Below, one piece after another: positions 46,611-56,110 of a DNA stretch of 64,000 bases. Made by a program: the position numbers and the translations under genes. Positions within the stretch are counted from its first letter, which is position 1; every line of letters begins with the position of its first letter. The notes beneath the pieces are model-generated. The model saw only the letters and a list, made by a program, of their open reading frames with translations. It had not been told where the DNA came from and did no database searches. The stretch covers positions 62,001 through 126,000 of the forward strand of contig NW_020194554.1 in NCBI RefSeq assembly GCF_002865645.1, given 5' to 3'. Source of the stretch: Hyaloscypha bicolor E (lineage: Eukaryota; Ascomycota; Leotiomycetes; Helotiales; Hyaloscyphaceae).

Positions 46611-47098
46611 AACGTTCTGTGTATTTGTTTGTTTAGGTTGAAAGATTATTCGCAGGAGAAGGTTTGTTGGTTTTGGTAAGATGTTTCTCGAAGAAGGGAG
46701 TTTGCAAGAAATTTTAGACAGCAAGCGAGGTGAAATTATATGGATATTTCGTACTTTGTTCTCGAAAACTAGCTTTGAATTATGTTTAAAGAAATTTTAA
46801 GAGGCGGAGTTAGTGAATAAGGGGAAAACAATACCTTTCTCTTGCCTCCATCCAAGGAAGTCCTCAGCGTCAAAGACTTCCTCGTATGCTCCTTGACAGA
46901 CTTTACTAAAAATACTCTTCCAGTTCCTCCACAAAGAAAAGATTGGACTTGAATAGATAAAGAACACTCACCATATATATCCCATCCCCAGAACAGCCCC
47001 TTGTATCCCATCGACCATCAACGAAACCAACGCAGGTTGCAATTCTCCTCACACCTCTTCCCAAAGCCAAACCACCAAGCACTCGTATATATATCAAA

Positions 47099-47269
47099 AT
47101 GTGTACCTACAATATAACCCACTACTCGCTTTGCGACCATCTCCGCTGTGACACCATTGAATTATGCCAGTACTATCAAGCGCTGGCTGGGTGTAGACAC
47201 GTGAATCAGCGCGAGACGGTGGATGATTTCTGTCTAGGGTGCTGGGAACTGATACGAGTGCAGAATTAA
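47099..47269 (+). CDS. Small Cys-rich protein (56 aa)
   Basis: A short ORF from ATG 47099-47101 to TAA 47267-47269. It has seven cysteines and three histidines: MCTYNITHYSLCDHLRCDT, then LCQYY, GCRHVNQRE, and a final DFCLGCW. The pattern C-x-x-H with later C-x-x-C suggests a small metal-binding or disulfide protein and resembles short fungal proteins beginning with a CGH-like turn. No signal peptide, so it is not an obvious secreted effector. It lies in a divergent arrangement with the low-complexity gene, about 490 bp start to start. Too short for firm assignment. Confidence 0.5.
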   Translation: MCTYNITHYSLCDHLRCDTIELCQYYQALAGCRHVNQRETVDDFCLGCWELIRVQN

Positions 47270-48059
47270 ATTGAAATAACATACTATCAATTACTAAACA
47301 GTTTGCTGTGTAATAGAGCTTTGGGAAGTGAGGTGTTTTGAGGGGAAGAGGTTTGAAATGGAGTTGGTGCGAGGGATGAAAGGATTTGAGGAACAAAGAC
47401 AAGATTTGCGATTTTAGGAGCAGCTAAAGTGGGACGATTAGAGAGTCTTTCTTTGTCTCAGATACATTTGCCATTGTGCCGCTGGACCGGAAACGTTAGG
47501 ACGATCCAAGGAAGGTAGGAGGGTACGGGAGAAGGGGGTGGCGAAGACGACGACGTCACGTGCGTTCGGTTAACATATCATCGCAAAGTGTGATGGGAAG
47601 TTCATTTTGTCATTAGAATACTCTATCAAATTTATAGGAGTCTAATCATTACTTACTCTGACCCTCGTACTATCTTCTGACTTTCTGACCAGCGTCAGTG
47701 AACTGTACCCTCAAATCTATGCCGACGGGGTTAACTGCGGAAGGTGTGAAAGGCCCATCTCGCCATTGTGCTCCTTACACTGGATATATCAAGGTCTTAA
47801 TCATAAAAGCATAATTGAAGAAGAGAGTTCGTTCTCTGCCGAGGAAATGGAACCATTCTGACCACGATCAGTAATCATTGTCAATATCGAGCTCCTGGGT
47901 TTAGATACCAAACTGGTCAGGATTCACTGCACCCCTTTTTCTCAGCGTGTGATCAATCGAGTTTCGTACCTGATGCCCCCTCCACCTTTTCATCCTTCAA
48001 TGTTTCCTTCTATTCATATGTCTCCTATCTTCCAGTCGCTTATTCCTCCTCCATAATTT
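47270..48059. other. Interval without supported gene
   Basis: Contains the end region of the small Cys-rich gene and the 3' flank of the HET-like pseudogene. No ORF with family likeness. Confidence 0.4.
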
Positions 48060-50154
48060 TCAGCTAAACAAGTTTGATAACGTAAAGAGGGTTCCCGTCC
48101 TCATCAAACCAACAGAGTCGCCAAGAATCCCCCGCTCTCCATCCGTCAACTTTGCCATCTGTCTTGCAAACCTCTTGTACAACTGGGATGATTCCTCTGT
48201 ACCAATTTCCACCTCAGATTCGTATACCGTCAGGTGTCTGAAACAGCCAACTCTGACAAACGACCCTTCATTAGTCGGCTTTACCACCAACCCCGTCCCA
48301 ACAAAGAGCTGCAACAAGTAGAAATCACAGCCTAAATCGAGGTCTTTGATATCAAGTGATAGTTCGCTATAGAGCTGGGTTCCGGGCGACCACCAAGGGA
48401 GTTCGATCACTAAGTTCCCGAGTTGTCCCCATCCCCAGTCTCCCCTCTTTCCTTTCCAAATAGCAATGCGACACGATTTCAGGCCGGGAGTTCGAACAAG
48501 AACGTAAGCGCCACGTCCATCTTCGAAAATAGATTGGGAAGGCTCGACGAAGTATTGTTCCACTGTGATGAGGGGTTTGATCGGTTCAGTGGTGTGTTGA
48601 TCGCAAAGTAAATCGACTTGACTGTCGACCGCGGCCCAAGACCATGACGGAGCGCGATAGATGCCAATCTTATTTGTGGGTGAGGCGACTTTCCATAGCA
48701 GTTGGTTTAGTAAATCCTCTTTCCACAACCCGGCAATATACGTCTTTCCAGATTTAAGAGCGAAGAGCTTGGCGACACCCGAGAGTGCTGTGAGCTTGTC
48801 CGATTCAACCGTCAGTCTACCTTTGCTGTAGTGCTTTAAGATTTGAAACCATTGAGTCGCACTATTTGTGATATCTACAAGCGGGTTATGGAATGGCAGG
48901 CTTCCATCTCTTACGAGTGATTGGTCGTCAAACGGGGAGGCCTCGTAAGTACTTCGCGTTCTACATTCCCAGGATAACTCGTCCATGCCGAAATACAAAT
49001 TTCTGGGTGCGAGAAAGCGCTCCTGGAACACCCAAGCTCGAGCGGTTAGGACGTTATTAGTAAATGATTCGCGTCTGCGTGCTGGTACACAGTCCCAGAC
49101 GGATTCCTCGTAGGACACTCCTTGCTCTTGTTCCAATGGTACTTTGAATCTCCATCCCAGGAGCCTGTTCTCGAGCCGTTGGAAGAATAAACCTGTGTAG
49201 CTATCGGGTGAGTCTACGGCAGTTAGATTGAGTACTGAATTTGCATAGACAGTTCCCATCGTTGCTGCTTCATTGACCAATCCTTGTGATCCCCTTGGAA
49301 GATGCACAGCGAGTCAACCCAGAGATAACGAAAATCCAGGCGACGAGTTGAAGTGATTGCATCTCTGCATGTTTTACTAAGAATTTCAAATGGGATCCTC
49401 TCGAAAAATGATTCCAAATTGTTTCTTGTTGGTGTCAAGAAGCGCTTCGAGCCCCAGCAGTGACTGAGGGTAAGGTATTTTGTATCTTCTGGCAAATCTT
49501 TAGAGAGGCAAAGATGAAGCTCGTGGCCATTTGTTCCAACGTCCAAGAGCCTTGTCGGTAGTTTTCCAGGCATTATAGCTCGTTGGCAAGTAGGGTGAGA
49601 TGTCGTGCACTCTTCCACCCAGCGTTTGGCAACCTCCCATGATCTTGCACATTCCGTGGCTCTACTGGCTTGCTGGACGACAGCCACATTACCAACTGCT
49701 TGTTCACCAATCAGACAGCGTCCTAGTGAACTAAGGGAGGTGAAATACCGGGTGTCCATAAGTGCAAACTTGCGATCTCCAGAATCTCGCGCGTTCTGGG
49801 ATCCCAAGTTTCCAACCGAATGCCCCTCAGGTCAGTATTTGGCCAGCATATTGGCGATGCAACGGTGTCTCTGTCTCCCCATGCTTTAATATCAGCCTCT
49901 TGAAAACAATGACTATTGAAATCGGTCAAGAACAGCTGGCACAAGGGGCAGTGCCGTGCTGAGTAGCGTAGTGCTGAACAGTTGTGATTTGTCGAGAGTA
50001 TGGAGTTGGCTTCAGTCCGCTCCCATTCGCGATGTAGGAGATCGATGATTGATTGGCAATCGTAACAAAGGGTTCTGGATCGTAACCAGGCGTTGTGCTC
50101 TCGCTCAGTTTGATCAAGGTCAAACGGGGAGGAAGCCAACTCTGTAGAAAGCAA
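48060..50154 (-). pseudogene. HET-domain protein, coding sequence in three frames
   Basis: Three overlapping minus-strand frames tile one HET protein. The first (from 50154) has LCYDCQSI and HCPLCQLFL, the Cys pair often found ahead of HET domains, and ends in IRLETWDPRTRE. The second (from about 49780) carries GEQAVGNVAV, KYLTLSHCWGSKRFL, FRYLWVDSLCIFQGDHKDW. The third resumes with NEAATMGTVYANSVLNLTA and GRAWVFQERFLAPR-like ARAWVFQERFLAPRNLYF, then IYRAPSWSWAAVDSQ, to the stop at 48060. The second junction, near 49272, needs a single added base. The first, near 49730-49780, holds only a 26-nt GT-AG stretch, too short for an intron. HET proteins mediate non-self recognition and cell death. 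Two one-base shifts mean either a dead gene or assembly errors. Confidence 0.8.
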
Positions 50155-50279
50155 TCCGCTGCTTCCTTCTGCATGTTGTAGACAAGCGGGCTCCTCGTGT
50201 AATTTGTTGATGATGTATGAACTTGGTATTGTCTTTAAAGGCGTTTGTTGGTGGGGGTCGATTAGGGGTGTCGACGACT

Positions 50280-50690
50280 TGTAATTGGCTACTTATGCTT
50301 TTTAAAAATTTTGAGTTAGATTTTTTAATATGAGTATAAGCTAGCATATTATAATTCCTTAAAATAGTATTTTGATTTAAAGAAGTTTATATACTAATTA
50401 ACTAAGTTCTAGTTTTTGAGCCGTATTAGGCCCTATAAATTATTTATTATAGAGCTCTTATATCTTGGTTTAGGGACTTATTTACTAAATTTCTAGGCTT
50501 TCTTAAGCCTACCTTTAAGCTTTAAAATATTTTTTTTTAATTTCTTTGGTTTAAAGAATAATTACTAATTCAAAATTTATAAAAAGTTTGTATTTGAAAA
50601 ATAGCTCTTAATTAGCTCGATAAGGATATAAGAAAAGTATTAGATTATATTAATTTCTTATTAAATTAAAGAAAATTAAAGAAAAAGTCA
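50280..50690. repeat. AT-rich block 3
   Basis: About 400 bp of TA-rich sequence with TTAGTAA/TTTAAAG words just upstream of the broken HET gene and ahead of the third bZIP gene. No ORF. Likely RIP-altered repeat. Confidence 0.55.
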
Positions 50691-51085
50691 GAGTTTTGGC
50701 ATTCCTGTCCGAGCGCCTATGCTTTGGGTTAGTGGATAGCCTGCTCCCAATCGACACCCCCGGGGGCGGGGGTCGTTTTAGTTTTTCCCGGTCATCGAAG
50801 CCTTTGCAGGCAGCAAATCCCCAAGCCAGAAAGGCAAGGAAAAACAAATCCCTTTCTAAATTCCGACTTTACAGGTGCTGTTGAGTAATCATTTCGAAAC
50901 TTTAGGTTGATCTCCTGGATTACACATCACCACGGTCAGTATTTAACGCCGCGGAGATACCTCCTCCTCGAGGTGAACTTTTCCGACTCTTCGACCGGAT
51001 CTCCAGCTTCCCAACCATCGAATTAATGGTCATTGGATTTGAATTCTAATCTGAAAAATTAGGCACTGGAAAGAGCTTGTTGGCC

Positions 51086-51965
51086 ATGATGGAAGAAGTG
51101 TGGAGACCGTTCATCCGCTCGCCAGAGGAGGCTGATTGGACGAGGATTGAGGATGCGGCTGCGCGGAAACGGATGCAGAATTGCTTTGCACAGAGAGTCC
51201 GTCATAAGTCTGCATTTCGGCAGTGCGAAATGTCCCACCTGATATGGCATGGGCAAGAAATATGGTCGTGGGAAGAAGAGTTCGAAGAAAGAAGGTGGAT
51301 CGCAGACCTCCCCAAGTGACACTCCTCAAAGGGCTGAGAAAGGCACTGCACTGCAGCAAGAAGAACAAGTTTCGAGTCTGTCAACGGAGAATAATGGAGT
51401 GGCGACCATACATTCAGATCTTAGAATCGGAGACTTCGATCTCTCCTCCTTGACTGCGATAGCAGCAACAGCGAAATCGAACTCTTCCCCTTGATCACCT
51501 CCCCTTCCGTCTCCACCAGGAACTTCGAACTCCAATCCCTCAACAAGACGTACAGCAAGAATGTTCCTCCAGCTAACATCCTCAATTTCACAGCCTTCCC
51601 CCCACCCTCCCCCCTAACCGACATCCTTCCCCTCCACAGCGCAACCGCCCTATCTGCCATGCTCTTCAACGCCACCCTCCTCTCCGCCCTCTGCTCACCC
51701 TCCCCACTAATCCCCACAATCTATTTCCCCTTCCACTCACCCGCCATCCCGCCCTCCCTACTCCCCACGCCCCTCTAATCTACCATGTTCTCACATGTCT
51801 TGCATCGACCTCCTGCCCTTCTCTGCTATGCGAAATAAGCTGCTACAGGCTGGGGAGTTGATTAATGGAAGAGGGATGTGGGATGACCCGGCGAGTGGGG
51901 ATAGCAGGGTGTGGAGTAGTAGTCCGTGGGAGGATAGTGGCTGGGAACCGGAAGTGGATTTGTGA
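51086..51965 (+). pseudogene. Third bZIP-DUF3425 regulator, degraded
   Basis: From the ATG at 51086 the frame reads MMEEVWRPFIRSPEEADW and ARKRMQNCFAQRVRHK, recognisable as the bZIP basic region (compare RKRLQNRxAQRxxR). The key Arg after Asn is Cys, and the last conserved Arg of N-x7-R is His. A second frame gives GKKYGRGKKSSKKEG and a Ser-rich linker; a third gives DCDSSNSEIELFPL, ALSAMLFNATLLSAL and PPSLLPTPL. The ending MSCIDLLPFSAMRNKLLQAG, SSPWEDSGWEPEVDL to the TGA at 51963-51965 is the DUF3425 C-terminus. Some changes of frame could be introns (for example after RHK), but not all. I judge it a degraded paralogue of the gene at 8533-10140. Confidence 0.68.
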
Positions 51966-52452
51966 GGAAGTGGTGGTGGGTTTTGGACTAACGTGTTTTG
52001 GATAATGGGAAATTTTCGGGGGGTGTTAGAGGGAAGGGGACGCTGCACTTGCAGGATATCTTGGGCAGCATGAGGGGACGAGTGAAGTGATATTTGCATC
52101 GGCAAAACGATGATTTGAATGATCTCTGAATTAAGTCTAGAAAATGATAATTCAACGAAAATCAATGTTGGGTCTTTGCGATATGTTTACTCCAACAATA
52201 ATAACGCCTCTGTGATGCAAGCAGAGCTGAAATGCAACGAAAGAAACCAGTGCGTAATCGAGATATTTCAACAATGATAACGCTTGCGCTATGCAATGAA
52301 AAACTCCGCCTTCAATCTTCGCGATGTCAATGGCGACGCCTCTTTAATGCAATAAAGAATCCACCCAAAAATATGACGAAAGAAAACAACCCGCGGTTAA
52401 GACAGAACTCCAGCAACGATGCAGTTTCCAGCTCCAACATGCAATCCACCAT
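51966..52452. other. Short interval, no gene seen
   Basis: Between the bZIP relic and the 2EXR gene; probably 3' flanks of both. Repeated AACGAAA/AATGCAA words near 52170-52380 but no clear repeat unit. Confidence 0.4.
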
Positions 52453-53425
52453 TCAAGCATCAATCGGCTTCGCAACCAACTTCCTGTACGTAATGTTCGG
52501 TCGCCGCAACTCCTCAGGCTCAGTCAAGGGACAATCATCCAAATACCTTGGAAATCTCCTCTTCGGCAATATTGGAGCTTCCATGTCCACCTCGATCCTC
52601 TCCTCCTTGCCTTCAATCTTATCAAACGTCTTCAGAAGGTACTTTTCCACATACGCGACATCTTCGCTCCTCTGACCCTCTAATTTCTCCATTTCCAAAA
52701 GTTTCGAACCGCCCTTGTATCTCTTTCTGAACTTATCCAAGTGTTCACTGCCCTTCCAGAACGTCTCGCCTCGCGAATTGTAGAGCATCAACTCCTTCAC
52801 GCTATTCAATGGCCAGGTTCCATGCGTGCAATAATCCTTTAGATTGTCTATCCAGAAACAGCCCGCGGTATCCATTGCCAAATGTATGAGACCCGCTTTG
52901 GTGACTCTATCATAGAAGTTGCGAAAGGATATGACGTTCCAGTTTCCGCGGGGAACGAGGACATCGCTGGCGTAGTTGATGTAGATGCGCGCCGCGAGGA
53001 CAATAGTGATGCCAGTTTGCAGAGCCATGTGGGTGCAGAATTCGAGCTTGTAGTGTTTGAGGGCTTCGGCTCGAGATTCTTGGCTCGTTTGTAGGAGGGT
53101 AGGGACTTTGGGTTTGGAGAGCTCGGTGGTGTATTTTTGGGTGAAGAAGACGGAGTTGTCGACTTCGCAGCGCACGAAGTCGGACCACTGAAGGGAAAGG
53201 GTTAGCCCTTGCTTGTTTGAGGATTGATGGAGAGAGAATTGAGGAAGCATGCGTCTTCCAGATGTGTTGGCGTGGAAGGGGTCGAGAAAGGAGGTAATTG
53301 GGGAAACTTGCGATGTCGAGAGTGCGGGGTTCATTGTTTGCAGCGAATCCCCAGATTTTGTTGCGCAACTCTGGGGGAAGCTTCTTGAAGATGGGAAACA
53401 TCTCCTCAGTCGTAGCTATTATCAT
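52453..53425 (-). CDS. 2EXR-domain protein
   Basis: Exon 1 (53308-53425) begins MIIATTEEMFPIFKKLPPEL and continues RNKIWGFAANNEPRTLDIA, the opening of the fungal 2EXR module (F-P-x-F-x-x-LPxELRxxIW). A 100-nt intron 53208-53307 (GTTTCC to GCAAG) restores the frame to LTLSLQWSDFVRCEV. The second signature PTLLQTSQESRAEALKHY follows, then a long C-terminal part with FWIDNLKDYCTHG and LMLYNSRGETFW. Total about 290 residues. 2EXR proteins are numerous in filamentous fungi, F-box-like in their N-terminus, and mostly of unknown function. The intron donor is weak, so an unspliced frame shift is the alternative. No membrane or secretion signal. Confidence 0.75.
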
Positions 53426-54348
53426 GCAATGATTTGAGGCAGTGCAATGCGAATGGGGTGGTCATGTCCGTTGTTGTTGTCATTGTTGAGGAATGAAGAC
53501 TCGGTAATTGTTTATGACGTGGAGGGGTCGGAAATTAGTACATCACGTGGGAGAGGAGAGGAGGACAATGAAAGGACAAGAGAGTGAGGATTGATTGAAT
53601 GGTATCTGTTCCAGCTTGCGGATTGAACGTGGACGATCAAGTGAATGCGATGAACAGGGTTGAGGCAAGAAGTCATAGCTAGGACAGTTGCTCCGTCTAA
53701 AGCACGGCAGCACAGTTAACTTCCCTGTCTGGGCGAACAAATCTGTTGGTCAGAATAGCAATTGATAGTTTGAAGGCTCAATCACATATATGTGGGCCAA
53801 TTTCAGGCTCTCTCTGTAATACTGGATATACAGATGAGTAGGCTTAACCAGGTCCTGCCGTACTTGTTTTGCAAGGCTAAAACCAAAGACAAATTGTCTT
53901 CAACGCTTAATCTAACATCAATAGACCCCTTTCTCTGCTATATATTCTTAGCAGAATGGTAGTGCCTCAAATTCCACAGAACAATGCATCGGATCAATCT
54001 CCATCTTCAGTCTTGCCACATGTCTATCCCTTAACAAACACATCCAAAGGATAGAGACTAAATAAAATTGAAACTTATAAGCGTCAAGAAAAGTATCTAG
54101 TGAGGATGGAGACACTAAAAGTTTCAAGCATGTATTAAAGAGGAGCGCAAAGTTCTTGCTAGACTTCTGAACTTGCAGACAGGAGCATCAACTTAAGCTA
54201 TTATCAGCAGACTACCAGTTCAAGTGCGTAGAGATCCCAAAACCACGACAGGCACACGAGAAGAGGAATATCAAATGTCCACAATATGCCACACAAAATG
54301 TATCAATTGCTTAAACTATCACGCCCCGAAACATTCCACTCCAACTCC
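53426..54348. other. Interval without supported gene
   Basis: About 0.9 kb between the 2EXR start and the cupin 3' end. It holds the 2EXR promoter and AT-leaning DNA. Nothing recognised. Confidence 0.4.
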
Positions 54349-54767
54349 TCATGCAGTATCCTTCTGTTGTTGTCGTCAGAGTTTCACACAGCTATCTTAT
54401 TCAATCCAGGAGAACTCACCTTCCTCTGCCCAACATAAAACCCCAACCCAAAAGTCTCCGTCGTAAAAGTAATCTTACTCCCCTTCTCAAAATAGAAAAC
54501 ATCACCCTTCTTCGCATGCACCTTCTTCCCCGTCTCGTCACTGATTTCAAACTCCCCATCAACAATAATCTTCATCTCGTGATATGTATACTCATAGACC
54601 AACGGCGTTCCCTTCTCGAGGCGATAGAAGCCGGCAGAAATGGGGGCAGTGGGGTCGAGGGGCTCGGAGGTCGCAATGTCACCTAGGAAGGCGTTTTCGT
54701 TGGCGATTAGGGGTGGTTGGAAGGTGGTTTGCGCGGAGGGATAGTGAGTGAATGTTGCTGGTGCCAT
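54349..54767 (-). CDS. EutQ-like cupin protein
   Basis: Two exons (54420-54767 and 54349-54363) joined over a 56-nt intron (GTGAGT to ACAACAG) give 120 residues. The last exon adds only KDTA and the stop. The frame also extends 20 codons upstream to another ATG at 54827, but MAPATFTHYPS at 54767 is the usual length. Cupin features: ISAGFYRLEKGTPLVYEYTY, HEMKIIVDGEFEISDETG, KKGDVFYFEKGSKITF and GFYVGQRK, matching small ethanolamine-utilisation EutQ-type cupins common in fungi. A single cupin barrel, probably cytosolic; the exact reaction in fungi is not established. The His/Glu pattern of metal-binding cupins is only partly visible. The gene looks intact. Confidence 0.83.
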
Positions 54768-55601
54768 GGTGGACTTTTCAGGGTTTGAGGAGTGTTTCGA
54801 GGTAGCTTTGCTGAGGAGGGAGCCCATTGTTAGCTTCTGATTGGTGGCTGGTTGGTGATTTGGGAACTGCGTGGCAGAATGATTGAGGGACGGGGGGGAG
54901 TAGGAGGGGACGATCGAAGCTATTCATACCTTTCTTATCTCTGCTGTTTAAACAAGTACTCACTCGTGTCGAGTCGGTGTAGATTCAAGTTTGCTGTTGA
55001 TAAGTACAATCGAATGCAAATGCAGATCAGGAAACCTATTCTCTTCTCGTCCAATACTACGTACCTCCATCCGTGCCTACCTTTATACTTGCCAGCAATC
55101 GAGAGCAGCTTGGCATGCTTACCCCTCTACAGCAAAGGTACCCCTCACTTGGAGCCGCAGTGCGCAAAGAAGCTATGCAGCAGGACGCCTATCAGTGGAC
55201 TGCATTGCTGCTTCGGGAGCTGTGTTGAAAGTGGAGGAGCTGGCTTGCACTGCGGAGGGTGGGATTTTGTCAGCGGTCGCCTGGCCATTGATAGGACCGA
55301 ATTGTGGGGTTTCTGACTTGATAGCCGATTCCGCCTTCGACGCGCCTTTGGAAATGCAGTATTAACGAGGCTCCAAAGTCAAATCCTTACAGCGAGCTGA
55401 CAAGGCTGAAATCTCGCCGTCTCGACCGATCCATTCGGACGAATAATGGCAGCTCCAGGGATAGATGTCCAGTTTGGAAAATCGGGCACAACGGCTTCAT
55501 TGGCGTTGGATGTTGCGATAAGATGTTGAGGAGGGATGTTTTGCCTTAATGTGGTTAAAATCTAGTTATGCGGTTGCCCCCACCATTTACCTGGAAGAGG
55601 T

Positions 55602-55628
55602 GTTTGCTCTGTTTGCTCTGTTTGCTCA
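55602..55628 (+). repeat. Three tandem GTTTGCTCT units
   Basis: Nine-base unit repeated three times, the last copy with one change, followed by related CGCTCAAAT words. Function unknown. Confidence 0.75.
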
Positions 55629-55639
55629 AATCGCTCAAA

Positions 55640-56070
55640 TATTAACATTAATCGAGATCAATATTAATCGATTTAATTCACACCGTCTCGGTGCTAGGTG
55701 AATCTAATGCTAAACCTAATTCTTTGGCTATTATATATATTACTAGAAGCCTTTAAACTACTGCTCTACTTCACCTCTCTTTAATAAAAGCATGGAGGAC
55801 TTTTAATAATGCAAGTTTACTAGTGGCTTAATTAATAATAAGATTATAAGCAAAATAATGTCTTTGTTTTATTTATAATTTATTTATAATTTTTAGCCTA
55901 GTTTTAAAATATAGCTATGACAAACTAGAAATAAAATAAAAATACAAGTTTAATAATATTTAGTTGCCCTTTTGTGGGAATGAATTATTTAGTAATCTCT
56001 TTTATTACTCTTTGTCTTATAGTCCTATCTTATAGTATAAACTACAAACTTGGCAATATAATTCCAAGAT
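55640..56070. repeat. AT-rich block 4
   Basis: About 430 bp of TA-rich non-coding sequence with TTATTTATAATTT-type words. Interpreted as a mutated repeat; the parent is not recognisable. Confidence 0.5.
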
Positions 56071-56110
56071 TTCTCTCATGAGTGGGGACACGCAAGCTAT
56101 AATGCTTGAT

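Larger units (their letters stand above)
54768..56110. other. 1.3-kb interval with AT-rich part
   Basis: Cupin promoter, short unrelated ORFs around 54852-55365 without family likeness, a small tandem repeat, and AT-rich DNA from about 55640 to 56070 that ends at the 3' side of the peptidase/F-box gene. Confidence 0.45.

Noticed and set aside
55602..56070. Possible further MITE around the GTTTGCTCT array and AT-rich block
   Set aside because: No inverted ends or target duplication could be matched on the two sides.
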